A stretch of DNA of 64,000 nt from Streptomyces sp. DT2A-34 (GTDB lineage: Bacteria > Actinomycetota > Actinomycetes > Streptomycetales > Streptomycetaceae), in assembly GCF_030499515.1 (NCBI RefSeq), contig NZ_JASTWJ010000001.1, forward strand, positions 3,328,001-3,392,000. The letters run 5' to 3'. This document shows, piece by piece, positions 55,455-63,527 of the stretch. A model generated the notes under the pieces. That model worked only from the letters and a program-made list of their open reading frames with translations. It was not told the DNA's origin and ran no database searches. Positions within the stretch are counted from its first letter, which is position 1. Each line of letters opens with the position of its first letter. Position numbers and translations under genes: made by a program.

Positions 55455-55812
55455 TTAGGCGAGGCAGGTGGGCAGCCGCCCACCCTTGTAGGCGACCAGC
55501 TCCGCGAAGATCTCCATGGCGTCGCGTCCGGGCCTGCCGAGCAGCTCCTCGTGAGCCCGGTGCAGGTTGGCGACGAGACGCTCCGCGTCCAGCAGGCCGG
55601 CGAAGGCGCCGAGGTCCGCCTCGCGCGCGGCCTGCAGCGGTGTCAGCCCGCTGTCGGCCGCCTCGGCGGCGAGGTGCTGGACCCAGCGCAGATAGTCCCG
55701 GTTGGCGTCGAGCACCTCGGGTCCCGCCACCGGGCCGTGCCCGCCGACGACCACCTCGGGCTCCAGCTCCGCCAGCCGGTCGAGCGCGGCCAGCGTGCCG
55801 GCCACCGAGCCG
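55455..55812 (-). pseudogene. N-terminally truncated MBL-fold hydrolase (polyketide-cyclase-like)
   Basis: The minus strand encodes the last ~119 residues of a metallo-beta-lactamase-fold protein: GSVAGTLAALDRLAELEPEV, VVGGHGPVAG (metal-site GHG), then a helical tail ending MEIFAELVAYKGGRLPTCLA. The N-terminal HxHxDH part is absent: at about 55812 the sequence switches abruptly to a plus-strand SnoaL-like fragment. The C-terminal tail resembles ActIV-type second-ring cyclases of type II polyketide clusters. It lies 10 bp from the flavin reductase gene. Confidence 0.7.
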
Positions 55813-56168
55813 ACTTCGCCGGCTACGCCGCGACCTTCACCGAGGACGGCGAGTTCAAGCACTCCCCGGCCCTGCCCGCAGCCCACACCCGTGCCGGGAT
55901 CATCGCCGTCCTGGAGGACTTCCACCAGAAGTTCGACGCCCGCAAGATCCAGCGCCGGCACTGGTTCAACCACGTGGCCGTGGACCAGGCCCCCGACGGC
56001 TCGATCACAGCGACGAGCTACTGCCTGGTCCTCACCGTCCACGCCGACGTCAAGGAGCCCGAGTTCGGCCCGAGCTGCGTCGTCCACGACGTCCTGGTCC
56101 GAGGCGAGAACGACGAACTGCTCCTGCGCTCCCGCCATGTCACCCACGACCACGTCTTCCCCGGCTGA
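55812..56168 (+). pseudogene. N-terminally truncated SnoaL-like (NTF2-fold) protein
   Basis: Reading from the junction, DFAGYAATFTEDGEFKHSPA is followed by HTRAGIIAVLEDFHQKFDAR and RHWFNHVAVDQAPDGSITAT, an NTF2-like/SnoaL domain lacking about its first 15-25 residues and a start codon. The C-terminus is complete (RSRHVTHDHVFPG, stop at 56166-56168). SnoaL-like proteins are common as small cyclases or hydratases in polyketide clusters. Its 5' end abuts the truncated MBL gene head to head, which indicates a deletion or recombination join. Confidence 0.7.
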
Positions 56169-56222
56169 GCGCCGAAGAGGCCGGAACGGGTCCGGCACGG
56201 GAGTGCAGAGGGGGTCGGGCGC

Positions 56223-56285
56223 GGCGAACTCGTCATCATCTGGAGCCGCACGGGCGGCGCCAACCAGAAGTGGATCACGGCCTGA
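56223..56285 (+). pseudogene. Fragment resembling the end of a ricin-type lectin domain
   Basis: The plus strand reads GELVIIWSRTGGANQKWITA and a stop. The GGANQKW motif is the QxW-type ending of a carbohydrate-binding module 13 (ricin B) repeat. Only ~20 codons exist, so this is at most a relic. Confidence is limited by the short match. Confidence 0.35.
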
Positions 56286-56480
56286 CGGATTGTTCAGTGC
56301 AGGTGAGGGTCTACTGATCAATCCCTTCCTGCGGAAGAGTCGGTCCCGGCCGACGGCTCCCCCCGCCGCCGGCCCTCCCGGACGGTCCCGCGCCCCGCGC
56401 CCCCCTGCGGTCGCGGGGCCGTCCCCATGCCCGGGCACGTCCGCGTCGGTGCCATGTCCGGACGACCGGCCGGGCGCCCT

Positions 56481-56735
56481 GCCGATCGCGGAGACGGGCG
56501 GCGTACGCGGCGCGATCGACACGACCGCCGAGCAGGTCTACGGCGACCTCACTCCGGAGCAGGCCCGCACCGCCCGGCGCATCCTGCTGCGGCCGATCGC
56601 ACCCGGAGACGGCGCCGCCGTCACCCGGCGTCCCGGGCGGAGCTGGAACCCGGCGCCCAGGACGTCCTGGAACGCCTCGCCGCCGCCCGGCTGCTCACCC
56701 TGGACGGCGACACCGTCGAGCTGGAGAGGGCCTTC
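56481..56735 (+). pseudogene. Fragment of a STAND-type (nSTAND1/WD40-linked) ATPase
   Basis: ETGGVRGAIDTTAEQVYGDL, TPEQARTARRILLRPIAPGD and, in another frame, SRAELEPGAQDVLERLAAAR with LLTLDGDTVEL match the helical segment that follows the ATPase core in Streptomyces nSTAND1 proteins (GGIRGAIAATAE...LAAARLLT). The frame changes around 56620. Both the N-terminal P-loop and C-terminal repeats are absent. Confidence 0.6.
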
Positions 56736-56764
56736 CGCCTTCGGCAAGCGCGTCCAGGACCCTC

Positions 56765-56886
56765 TTCCCAGTGCTGTGGACCCTGGACACCGAGGACCGG
56801 AAACACCCCGACGCCCCAGGGGTCGCCCAGGCCGTCATCAGCAAGGTGAAGCGCGACGATGTGATCCTGATGCAGACCTCCCCCCC
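56765..56886 (+). pseudogene. Polysaccharide deacetylase fragment, left part (split by the IS)
   Basis: FPVLWTLDTEDRKHPDAPGV followed by AQAVISKVKRDDVILMQ is the characteristic NodB-domain segment (WTLDTEDWK...VKPGDIVLMH) of secreted polysaccharide deacetylases. It stops at the C-rich junction with the IS110 element. The matching C-terminal end resumes at 58345. Upstream parts of the domain are missing, replaced by the STAND fragment. Confidence 0.65.
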
Positions 56887-56889
56887 CAT

Positions 56890-57120
56890 TACCTTTTTGG
56901 TAGCCCCGCAATGGGGCGCCCGGCCTTCGGAGTTGGCATGACTTTCTCCCCCTGTCGATCGCATGTCTTGGGGGGTGGTGTCACCGGCTCCGGAGGCATC
57001 GACAGACCGCTGATTAGGGGCATGACCACCGGCTTCTTCGCAGGTCGGGAGGCTCTTCGTAATGTGGATGTGGCGATCGGTGCCGTGGGACGGCCGGGCG
57101 AGGACGACCGAAGGACGCAC
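56890..57120 (+). ncRNA. Candidate bridge-RNA region of the IS110 element
   Basis: IS110 elements encode a structured non-coding RNA, usually in the 5' non-coding end, that pairs with donor and target DNA and guides the recombinase. This 231 bp stretch is of appropriate size and placement. It contains stem-forming segments, including GCCCC/GGGGC at 56903-56917 and CTTGGGGGGTGG near 56968. No fold was computed and guide loops were not identified, so this is a positional candidate only. Confidence 0.3.
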
Positions 57121-58324
57121 GTGATCGACGTCAGTGACATCGGCGCTTTCCTCGGCCTGGACGTCGGCAAGGGCGAACACCACGCCACCGCCGTCACCCC
57201 GGCCGGGAAGAAGGCCTTCGACAAGCGGCTGCCCAACAGCGAGCCGAAGCTCCGCGAAGTGTTCGGCAAACTGCAGGCCAAGCACGGGACCGTGCTCGTG
57301 GTGGTCGACCAGCCGGCCTCGATCGGGGCTCTGCCGCTGGCGGTGGCCCGGGACATGGGCTGCCCGGTCGCCTATCTGCCCGGCCTGACGATGCGGCGGA
57401 TCGCCGACCTCTATCCCGGCGAGGCCAAGACAGATGCCCGCGACGCGTTCGTCATCGCAGACGCGGCCCGCGTCATGCCTCACACGCTCCGCTCGGTCGA
57501 CCTCCAGGACGAGACCATCGCCGAGCTGGAGATGATCGTCGGCTTCGACGACGACCTGGCCGGCGAAGCAACCCGCATCAGCAACCGCCTGCGGGGCCTG
57601 CTCACCCAGATCCACCCGTCGCTGGAACGGATCCTGGGCCCACGCGTCCAACACCCGGCCGTGCTCAAGCTCCTCGACCAGTTCGGCTCCCCGGCCCAGA
57701 TCCGCAAAGCCGGACGCCGACGGCTCATTGCGTTGATACGCCCGAAGGCACCGCGGATGGCCGAGCGGCTCGTCGAGGACATCTTCACCGCACTGGACGA
57801 ACAGACCGTCGTCGTCCCGGGCACCGACGCGGCCGCTCTGATCGTCCCCAGCCTCGCCAACTCGCTCCGAGCGGTGCTTGACCAGCGGAAACTCTTGGCC
57901 ACCCGGATCGAAGGAACTGCTGGAGAACCACCCTCTTTCCAAGGTCCTGACGTCCATGCCGGGGATCGGCGTCAGGACCGGAGCCCGCATCCTCATCGAC
58001 GTCGGCGACGGCCGTTCGTTCCCGACCGCCGCCCACCTCGCCGCCTACGCCGGCCTCGCCCCCACAACCCGCAGTTCTGGCTCCTCGATCCGCGGCGAAC
58101 AACCATCCCGCCGCGGAAACAAGCAGCTCAAACGGGCCTTCTTCCTGTCCGCGTTCGCGGCTCTGGCCGACCCGGCCTCCCGGACCTACTACGACAAGAA
58201 GATCAGCCAGGGAAAACACCACACCCAAGCCCTCCTCTGCCTCGCGAGACGACGAGCCGACGTGCTCTTCGCGATGCTCCGCGACGGCACCTTCTACGAC
58301 CCCCAACCCGCCCCATCAGCTTGA
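57121..58324 (+). pseudogene. IS110-family transposase (DEDD recombinase), frameshifted
   Basis: The GTG at 57121 (MIDVSDIGAFLGLDVGKGEH), with GAAGGA upstream, begins a ~400-residue recombinase. The RuvC-like N-terminal domain has Asp14 in LGLDVGK, VVVDQPASIG and KTDARDAFVIADAAR (DEDD set). The C-terminal Tnp_20 domain has LTSMPGIGVRTGARILIDVG, AAYAGLAPTTRSSGSS with the candidate catalytic Ser, and RRGNKQLKRAFFLSAFA. Between RKLLATRIE and ELLENHPLS the frame shifts by an extra base near 57910-57914. There is no slippery heptamer, so inactivation or a sequence error is likelier than programmed frameshifting. Confidence 0.85.
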
Positions 58325-58344
58325 CGAAACCCATAGGGGCACCC

Positions 58345-58439
58345 CCCCTCGGCCGCCCCCGTCCCCCCAGATCCTGCGCACCCTGACGGCCGACGGCTAT
58401 CACTTCGTCACCGTGAGCGACCCGCCCGCGACTCTCTGA
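58345..58439 (+). pseudogene. Polysaccharide deacetylase fragment, right part
   Basis: PQILRTLTADGYHFVTVSDP followed by PATL and a TGA at 58437 is the usual C-terminus of NodB-type deacetylases (ILRxLxxRGYxFVTVSxL). Together with 56765-56886 it shows that the IS landed between the DDVILMQ motif and this final strand, where the ancestral gene would have had about HPTTVDAV. Confidence 0.65.
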
Positions 58440-58497
58440 TCCGACCCCGTTGACCTGCATGTTTGCCAGATCAGCGACGAGGTGTTGGGTCACCCGC

Positions 58498-59915
58498 TCA
58501 CAGCGGCCAAGCGGTCAACAAATCGCCGGGGCCGTAGGCGGCATCGAGCCCCGGACAGTCGACGCCGCTGCGCGAGACCGCCACGACTGGAACCGGTTCG
58601 CCGGTGAGGGCGGCCCGGTGTCGATGGAGAGCTGCCAGGTCATGCCGGTCGAAGGGCGACCGCTCCTGCCACTTGATGGAGCCGACGAAGAGCAGCTCCT
58701 TGGCGACGGGGGCGCGGTCCGCCCCGACGATGTCGATCTCGACGTCGTTGGTGCGGGTCCAGTAGCCGCCCAAGGCGGGGGCCGCCGGGAGCAGGTCGTC
58801 GGGCAGTATCCGGGCGAGCGCCTCGCGGATGAGCGGTTCGATCGCCCGACCGCGCCAACTGGTCCAACTGTCCCGAATCCGCGCCAAGGTCAGATCGCCC
58901 CGCCCGCGCTCGATCTCCTCCATGGACGGGCCCAGCAGGTGCAGCCAGAACCGCAGGTAGGGATCTGTCACCCGGTAGCGACGATCCTTCGACGGACGCA
59001 GCGACACGGGCAGCTCCGCGGCGACGATCCGCTTGTTCGCGAGCAGCTCCAGGGCTCGCTGCAGCGGCGTGGCCCCGATCCCGCCGGCCGCACGGGCGAT
59101 GTTGGTGAAAGTCCGCTCACCACTGCCAAGAGCCGCCAGCACCGTACGCGCCTGAGCCTGCGGGGGAACTCGGCAGCCAACGAGCGCTCGGCCGACACCA
59201 GCAGGGCCGAGACCGGGTCATTCAGGGCCTCGCCGAGGAAGTCCCACAACCCCGCGCCGTGCGGCCACTCCGCGCAGATCAGCGGCAGTCCCCCGGTGAC
59301 CAGCGCGGCGTCGAAGGCCTCCGCCGGTTCCAGCCCGAGCATCCTCCCCACCTCGGCGGGGTTCAGCGGTCCTAGCACCATCTCCCGGCCACGCTGATGA
59401 AAGGGGCGCCCGTAGCTGTTCAGAGCCTCCATCATCGACAGGTCGGAGCCGATGAGGACCAGCAGCACCGGCTTGGTCTCCAGCACCCGATCCCAGGCCC
59501 GTTGCAGCATCCCCTCGAAGGCGCCATCGACATCCATCAGGTACGGCACCTCGTCGATGACCAGCACGCTCGTCCGGTCGGCGGGCAGCGCCGCGGCCAG
59601 CACATCGAACGCGGCATCCCAGCTCTCCGGCCGCGCGGCGGCCACCAGCCCCGCCAACGGCAGCGTCGATGCCTGGGCATCCCGGGCCAGACGCGCCAGA
59701 TCATCCCCGGGGGACGCACCGGTCGCCGCGTAGAACAAGAACGGGGCTCCGGAGCGCTCCGCAAACCGCTCGACCAGTCGCGACTTGCCCACCCGGCGCC
59801 GCCCACGCAACATCACACACCAACCGGGCCGCTCCCCGCCAACCCCTGCCGCCACCTTCTGCAGCTCTCGCTCCAAGGTCGCCAGCTCCTGCCGACGGCC
59901 CACGAAGTCCACCAC
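58498..59915 (-). pseudogene. AAA ATPase of the DUF234-linked archaeal-type family, one-base frameshift
   Basis: The GTG at 59915 (MVDFVGRRQELATLERELQK), with GGAGG upstream, begins a protein of about 472 residues. The P-loop reads LRGRRRVGKSRLVERFAE and Walker B reads SVLVIDEVPYLM. The sensor region is LIGSDLSMMEAL, followed by the GGLPLICAEW winged-helix linker. After AAEFP the frame is lost; the remainder (RTVLAALGSGERTFTNIARA, RYRVTDPYLRFWLHLLGPSM, NDVEIDIVGADRAPVAKELL) continues in the next frame to 58498. One base is missing in the G5 run at 59162-59166. The C-terminal DUF234 part is nuclease-like (EIDIV...K). Role unknown; often considered defence- or mobility-associated. Confidence 0.85.
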
Positions 59916-59934
59916 GCCCGCCAACCTCCAGCAC

Positions 59935-59958
59935 GTAACTAACGTCAATGTTAGTAAC
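59935..59958. promoter_or_regulatory. Palindromic operator-like site upstream of the ATPase gene
   Basis: GTAACTAAC (59935-59943) and GTTAGTAAC (59950-59958) are inverted with one mismatch around a 6 bp spacer. A further half-site CACGTTAGC lies at 59962-59970. It stands out by its AT content, 20 bp upstream of the GTG, and fits a repressor operator overlapping the promoter. Confidence 0.5.
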
Positions 59959-59970
59959 ACTCACGTTAGC

Positions 59971-60307
59971 ACCGTGAATGCCAGGCGCCATCCGGGTTGA
60001 GGAATTGCCACTCCAGCGCTTCGTGCCGGCAGTGGCTCAATTTCGAGCTGGCGCTCGTGCCAGACGAACCCCATCCCAAAGACGGCGCCCGCAGGGCGAG
60101 TTGGCCAGAAGGAGGCGTCGGCTCAGCGCTCCGGGGTCCATCTGTGGATCAGCTGGTGCTGCGCCAGGTCCTTGAGATGGTCGATCCGTCGCCGCGGTGT
60201 CCGCATGCCCGTTGCGGTAGGTGACCGCGGCATCGGTCGAGGCACGCCGCCGCCGCAGAAGCGCCGCCAAGGGACGGGCACGGACGGAGCGGCGCGCGCC
60301 CCGTCTC
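59971..60307. other. Gene-free stretch between ATPase and adenylation genes
   Basis: About 340 bp without a supported gene. Minus-strand frames read fragments such as IDHLKDLAQHQLIHRWTPE and FWPTRPAGAVFGMGFVWHE, which look like degraded coding sequence of unknown family. The adenylation gene ends at its edge. No terminator hairpin was recognised. Confidence 0.4.
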
Positions 60308-61927
60308 CTACCGAGCCCGCTCCCCGGCGGCTGAGCGCCCCGTGTCAGGCGCGGGAGACGCCGACGGCGTACCGGCGAGCAGGACCAGGGCTCGCCGGTC
60401 GATCTTGCGGTTGTGGGTCAGCGGGAACTCTGGCAGGCGGATGATCCGGCGCGGCAGGGCGTATGGCGGAAGAATCTCGGCCAGCTCACGGAGCATGGCT
60501 CCGGCGCTTTTCGGCTCGCCCACGTAGAAGGCCACCAGTTGCTCGTCGGCCAGTATTGTCACGGCTTCGCTGACGCCCTCACAGCTGCGCAGCGCGCCGT
60601 CGACCTCGGCCAACTCGACCCGCCTGCCGCGGATTTTGACCTGGTGGTCCCTGCGGCCGATGAAAGCGAACTCCCGGCCGGGGAGCCGGCGTACGAGATC
60701 ACCCGTCCGGTACCAGCGGCGACCCCCGACGGAGAGAAAGCGGTCCCGGTCGTCCCCGGGGTCCAGGAAGCCGGGGAAGAGGTGGGGGCCGGTGATGCAC
60801 AGCTCGCCTTCGATTTCCCCTTCGCCCAGATCCGGACAGTGGCTCTGCCCCGTACCGGGGGAAGCGATGACGCCCACCTCGTAGCCGTGTCGCGGTGAGC
60901 CGATCGGAAGGGCGTCGTTGACCGCGAGACGTGCCGAGGTGTCGCGGTCCCAGCGATGGGAGAAGCAGGTGATGGGCGTTTCCGTCAGGCCGTACAGGTT
61001 CTCTATCGCGGAATGCGACGCAGCGGTCTGCCAGTCCGCCGCGTCCTGGCGCAGCAGCGGCTCCCCGCAGAAGAACGTCCACCGCAAGGTCGGCAGGGAG
61101 CCCGGCTCCAGGGCGCCGTTCCGGCGCAGCAACGCCACGATGCTGGGCGCGGAGAGCCAGACCGAGATGCCGTGGTCGGTGATGAACCGCGGGAGCCTGA
61201 GGAAGTCCCGGGGCCTGGTCGTGACCACGGTCGCACCGGCGCCCCACGCGGAGAACAGATCGAGCATGGAGAGATCGAAGGTCAGATCGGCGACCTGGGA
61301 GAAGACATCGCTGCTCGAGAAGCCGTAGAGCGCGTGCACGGATTCGAGGTAATGCGAAAGGCCCCGGCTCGAAACCGCTACGCCCTTCGGTTTCCCCGTG
61401 GTGCCGGACGTGAACACCACATACGCATACTCTCGTGCGGGCGCGTCCGGATATTTTTCGACATATTTTTCGACTACGGCGTCGATCACCGGAGACTGCC
61501 CGTTTTCTGCTTCTGCGCGGATCACCTTGACCGATTCTTCAAGTGCGACCCCGCGGCTACGGAACTGTTCCAGGCTCGCCCCGTCCGCGACAATCGCTCC
61601 GACATTCGCGGATTCCATCATGATCCGCGTACGCGCCGGAGGATATTCCGGATTCAAGGGAACGGCCGTGGCACCGGCACAGCTGACCGCCAGGACCGCG
61701 ATGTAGGCATGCGCGCCCCGTCCCATCAGGATTCCGACGCGCTCCGCCTCCGGTGCCGTAACGCGGATCTCCGCCGCGAGGGACGACGCCAGTCGATCGA
61801 CGGCGCGGTACGAGAATTCACTCCTGCCGTCGCGTATGGCAAGGCCGTCCGGATTGGCTGCCAAGCCGATCCGGAACCAATCGGCCAACGAGACGGGACG
61901 CCCTGAGTGCGCGCGCTTGTCAAGCAC
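60308..61927 (-). CDS. Stand-alone adenylation enzyme (amino acid-carrier protein ligase type)
   Basis: The GTG at 61927 (MLDKRAHSGRPVSLADWFRI), with AGGCAGG upstream, gives 539 residues; ATGs at 61969 and 61993 are alternatives. The adenylation motifs are complete: A3 FTSGTTGKPKG (~172), A5 ENLYGLTET (~312), A7 WYRTGDLV (~409), A8 RRDHQVKIRGRRVELAEVD (~436) and A10 NRKIDRRAL with the catalytic Lys (~509). No carrier or condensation domain is attached. Free-standing enzymes of this form (PltF, RedM) load an amino acid onto a separate carrier protein. By hand alignment the pocket reads D-L-L-L-F-C-L-I-T, near the proline code at the start only. It is divergent from the LuxR-type regulator gene. 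Confidence 0.9.
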   Translation of the reverse strand: MLDKRAHSGRPVSLADWFRIGLAANPDGLAIRDGRSEFSYRAVDRLASSLAAEIRVTAPEAERVGILMGRGAHAYIAVLAVSCAGATAVPLNPEYPPARTRIMMESANVGAIVADGASLEQFRSRGVALEESVKVIRAEAENGQSPVIDAVVEKYVEKYPDAPAREYAYVVFTSGTTGKPKGVAVSSRGLSHYLESVHALYGFSSSDVFSQVADLTFDLSMLDLFSAWGAGATVVTTRPRDFLRLPRFITDHGISVWLSAPSIVALLRRNGALEPGSLPTLRWTFFCGEPLLRQDAADWQTAASHSAIENLYGLTETPITCFSHRWDRDTSARLAVNDALPIGSPRHGYEVGVIASPGTGQSHCPDLGEGEIEGELCITGPHLFPGFLDPGDDRDRFLSVGGRRWYRTGDLVRRLPGREFAFIGRRDHQVKIRGRRVELAEVDGALRSCEGVSEAVTILADEQLVAFYVGEPKSAGAMLRELAEILPPYALPRRIIRLPEFPLTHNRKIDRRALVLLAGTPSASPAPDTGRSAAGERAR

Positions 61928-62125
61928 TTTTTCGCCTGCCTTTCTTCCGTTCTTCAGGTGACGCCTCATGCCACTCGGGCGTCCGTTTTCCATAGCTATA
62001 CGTAAGAATGTCGACCGCATCACAAGGGCCGCTGCAAGTTTCCGCAAGTTCTTGCATCCAGATCTTTTCGATGCTTGACTCATGGACTGGTCGAAGACAG
62101 CGTCGTTGACGGACAGGGGGAAGGC

Positions 62126-62800
62126 ATGGTTGCCGTTGAGGCGGAAGCCGTTGCACGAGAAGGGCTCGACGAAGGGCTCGATGCGGCTCTTGACATTGCC
62201 GTTCTGGTGGCGAGCGAAGTCACGTGCGCGGGGCTCGAGGCTTTGTTGAGCAGACTTCCGGCGGTCGGCAGAGTGCGGGTGATCCCGCTCGATGCCGAGG
62301 TCCTGCCGGAGCGAATCAGGCCTGCCGATGTGCTGATCGTCGCCGCTGAGCAGTGGAGCATGCTGGAAAGCTGTACGGATGTCTCCGGCCTGCCCTCGAC
62401 CCTGGTACTGGGAGACGATCTGTACGAACGGTGGAACGGGGATCTCTCCTCGCTGCCGGTGGACGGTTTCCTCTCTCTGAAGGAACTGTCGGTGCAAACT
62501 CTCGACGACGCGCTGAAGCGGGTGACCGTGGGCGAGATGCCGATTCCGTCCTCGCTCGCCAAACGCCTGCTGACCGGCAGTCGCGGCACGGCTTCCGCAC
62601 CCGGCGTCATTCCGCTGACTTCTCGCGAAAACCAGGCGTTCGTGCTGCTCGCCAAGGGCCTGAGCAACAAGCAGATCGCTCGAAGCCTTGGCATATCCGT
62701 GCACGGAGCGAAGCGACTGGTCGGCTCCATCCTTCTCAAGCTGGGCGCCTCGAACAGGACCTCGGCAGTGGTCACCGGAATGAAGTCCGGGCTTCTGTGA
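62126..62800 (+). CDS. LuxR-type regulator with a degenerate receiver domain
   Basis: The ATG at 62126 (MVAVEAEAVAREGLDEGLDA), with GGGGGAAGG upstream, gives 224 residues. The N-terminal ~140 residues have receiver-like strand/helix alternation (DIAVLVASEVTCAGLEALL, PADVLIVAAEQWSML), but the position of the phospho-acceptor Asp is Ala (LIVAAE). The C-terminal LuxR HTH (~161-220) reads TSRENQAFVLLAKGLSNKQI followed by LKLGASNRTSAV. It is probably a phosphorylation-independent, pathway-specific activator of the neighbouring biosynthetic genes. Its 3' end overlaps the convergent transferase gene by 29 bp. Codon use is less GC-extreme than the core genes. Confidence 0.88.
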   Translation: MVAVEAEAVAREGLDEGLDAALDIAVLVASEVTCAGLEALLSRLPAVGRVRVIPLDAEVLPERIRPADVLIVAAEQWSMLESCTDVSGLPSTLVLGDDLYERWNGDLSSLPVDGFLSLKELSVQTLDDALKRVTVGEMPIPSSLAKRLLTGSRGTASAPGVIPLTSRENQAFVLLAKGLSNKQIARSLGISVHGAKRLVGSILLKLGASNRTSAVVTGMKSGLL

Positions 62801-63527
62801 CCGCCGCGCCCCGTTGTCGGTGACCCGGATCCCATGTGTGGGCAACCACCCGGAACGGAGCGGACCCGACCAGCGCGACGGCGCCGACGTAGCCGGGCCG
62901 CACCGGGATGTCGTCGACGCGCCAATGCACCGCCGTCGGGTCTGCAGGCGCGCTGACGTGACACGCGCCCAGGCCGACCGGCAGTGACAGTGCCTGGCCG
63001 AGACGTGCCCCGACTGCTTTGACACAGGCTTCCTTCCGCGTCCACAGCGCGAGGAAGGAGGCCCACCGGCGTGCGGGCGGAGCCGATGCCACCTGCCGGC
63101 TCTCCTCGGGGCGGAAATAGCGGGCGGCGAACTCCCGAGGATCCAGCCCCGGCCGGGGGCGCTCGATGTCGACGCCGACGTCCCGGTGGCGGGAGACGGC
63201 GAGCAGCGCGGCACCCTCCGAGTGGCTGAGGCTGAAGGTCACCTCGTCGCCGGCGACCCGCGGTTTGCCCCAACGGCCCGTCACGATGGGGACCTGACGC
63301 GGTGGCATGGACAGACACAGACCCAGGACCCCGCGTTTCACTCCATGGGCGACGGCGAACCGATTCCGGTGCAGGTCGCAGGCCAGGCGACTGCGGCGGG
63401 CCTCCTCCTCGGGGCTCAGCGCGTCGACGAACCCGTCGACCGGGACGTCGAGCGAGAAGTGCCAGACGTGCACTTCGTGGCGCGCCGGCGCACTCGTCCG
63501 GTCCGGCCCGTGCGGCTGAGCGGTCAT
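62772..63527 (-). CDS. 4'-phosphopantetheinyl transferase, Sfp type
   Basis: The 251-residue protein starts MTAQPHGPDRTSAPARHEVH. The family motifs are GRWGKPRV, SLSHSEGAALLAVS, the magnesium-binding GVDIERPRP (~121) and WTRKEACVKAVG (~166). It transfers phosphopantetheine from CoA to the conserved Ser of carrier proteins in NRPS, PKS or stand-alone form. It overlaps the acyl-CoA dehydrogenase gene by 4 bp (ATGA), so both belong to one operon, and it supports the presence of carrier proteins beyond the window. Confidence 0.93.
   Translation of the reverse strand: MTAQPHGPDRTSAPARHEVHVWHFSLDVPVDGFVDALSPEEEARRSRLACDLHRNRFAVAHGVKRGVLGLCLSMPPRQVPIVTGRWGKPRVAGDEVTFSLSHSEGAALLAVSRHRDVGVDIERPRPGLDPREFAARYFRPEESRQVASAPPARRWASFLALWTRKEACVKAVGARLGQALSLPVGLGACHVSAPADPTAVHWRVDDIPVRPGYVGAVALVGSAPFRVVAHTWDPGHRQRGAAVTEARTSFR

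Larger units (their letters stand above)
56887..58345 (+). mobile_element. IS110-family insertion sequence
   Basis: The element carries a DEDD-type recombinase gene (57121-58324) and ~230 bp of non-coding sequence 5' of it. It has no terminal inverted repeats, as usual for IS110, and only ~20 bp between the transposase stop and the right boundary. Boundaries are placed by the two halves of the polysaccharide deacetylase that flank it; both junctions lie at runs of seven to eight C's (56880-56887 and 58342-58348), so exact ends are uncertain by several bases. Confidence 0.75.

Noticed and set aside
57905..57920. Programmed ribosomal frameshifting in the IS110 transposase.
   Set aside because: There is no A6G-type slippery heptamer, IS110 transposases are normally single-frame, and the change fits a simple one-base insertion.
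61928..63214. N-terminal extension of the adenylation gene to 63214.
   Set aside because: The frame stays open by chance, but the extension runs antisense through the LuxR gene and contains no adenylation-domain sequence.
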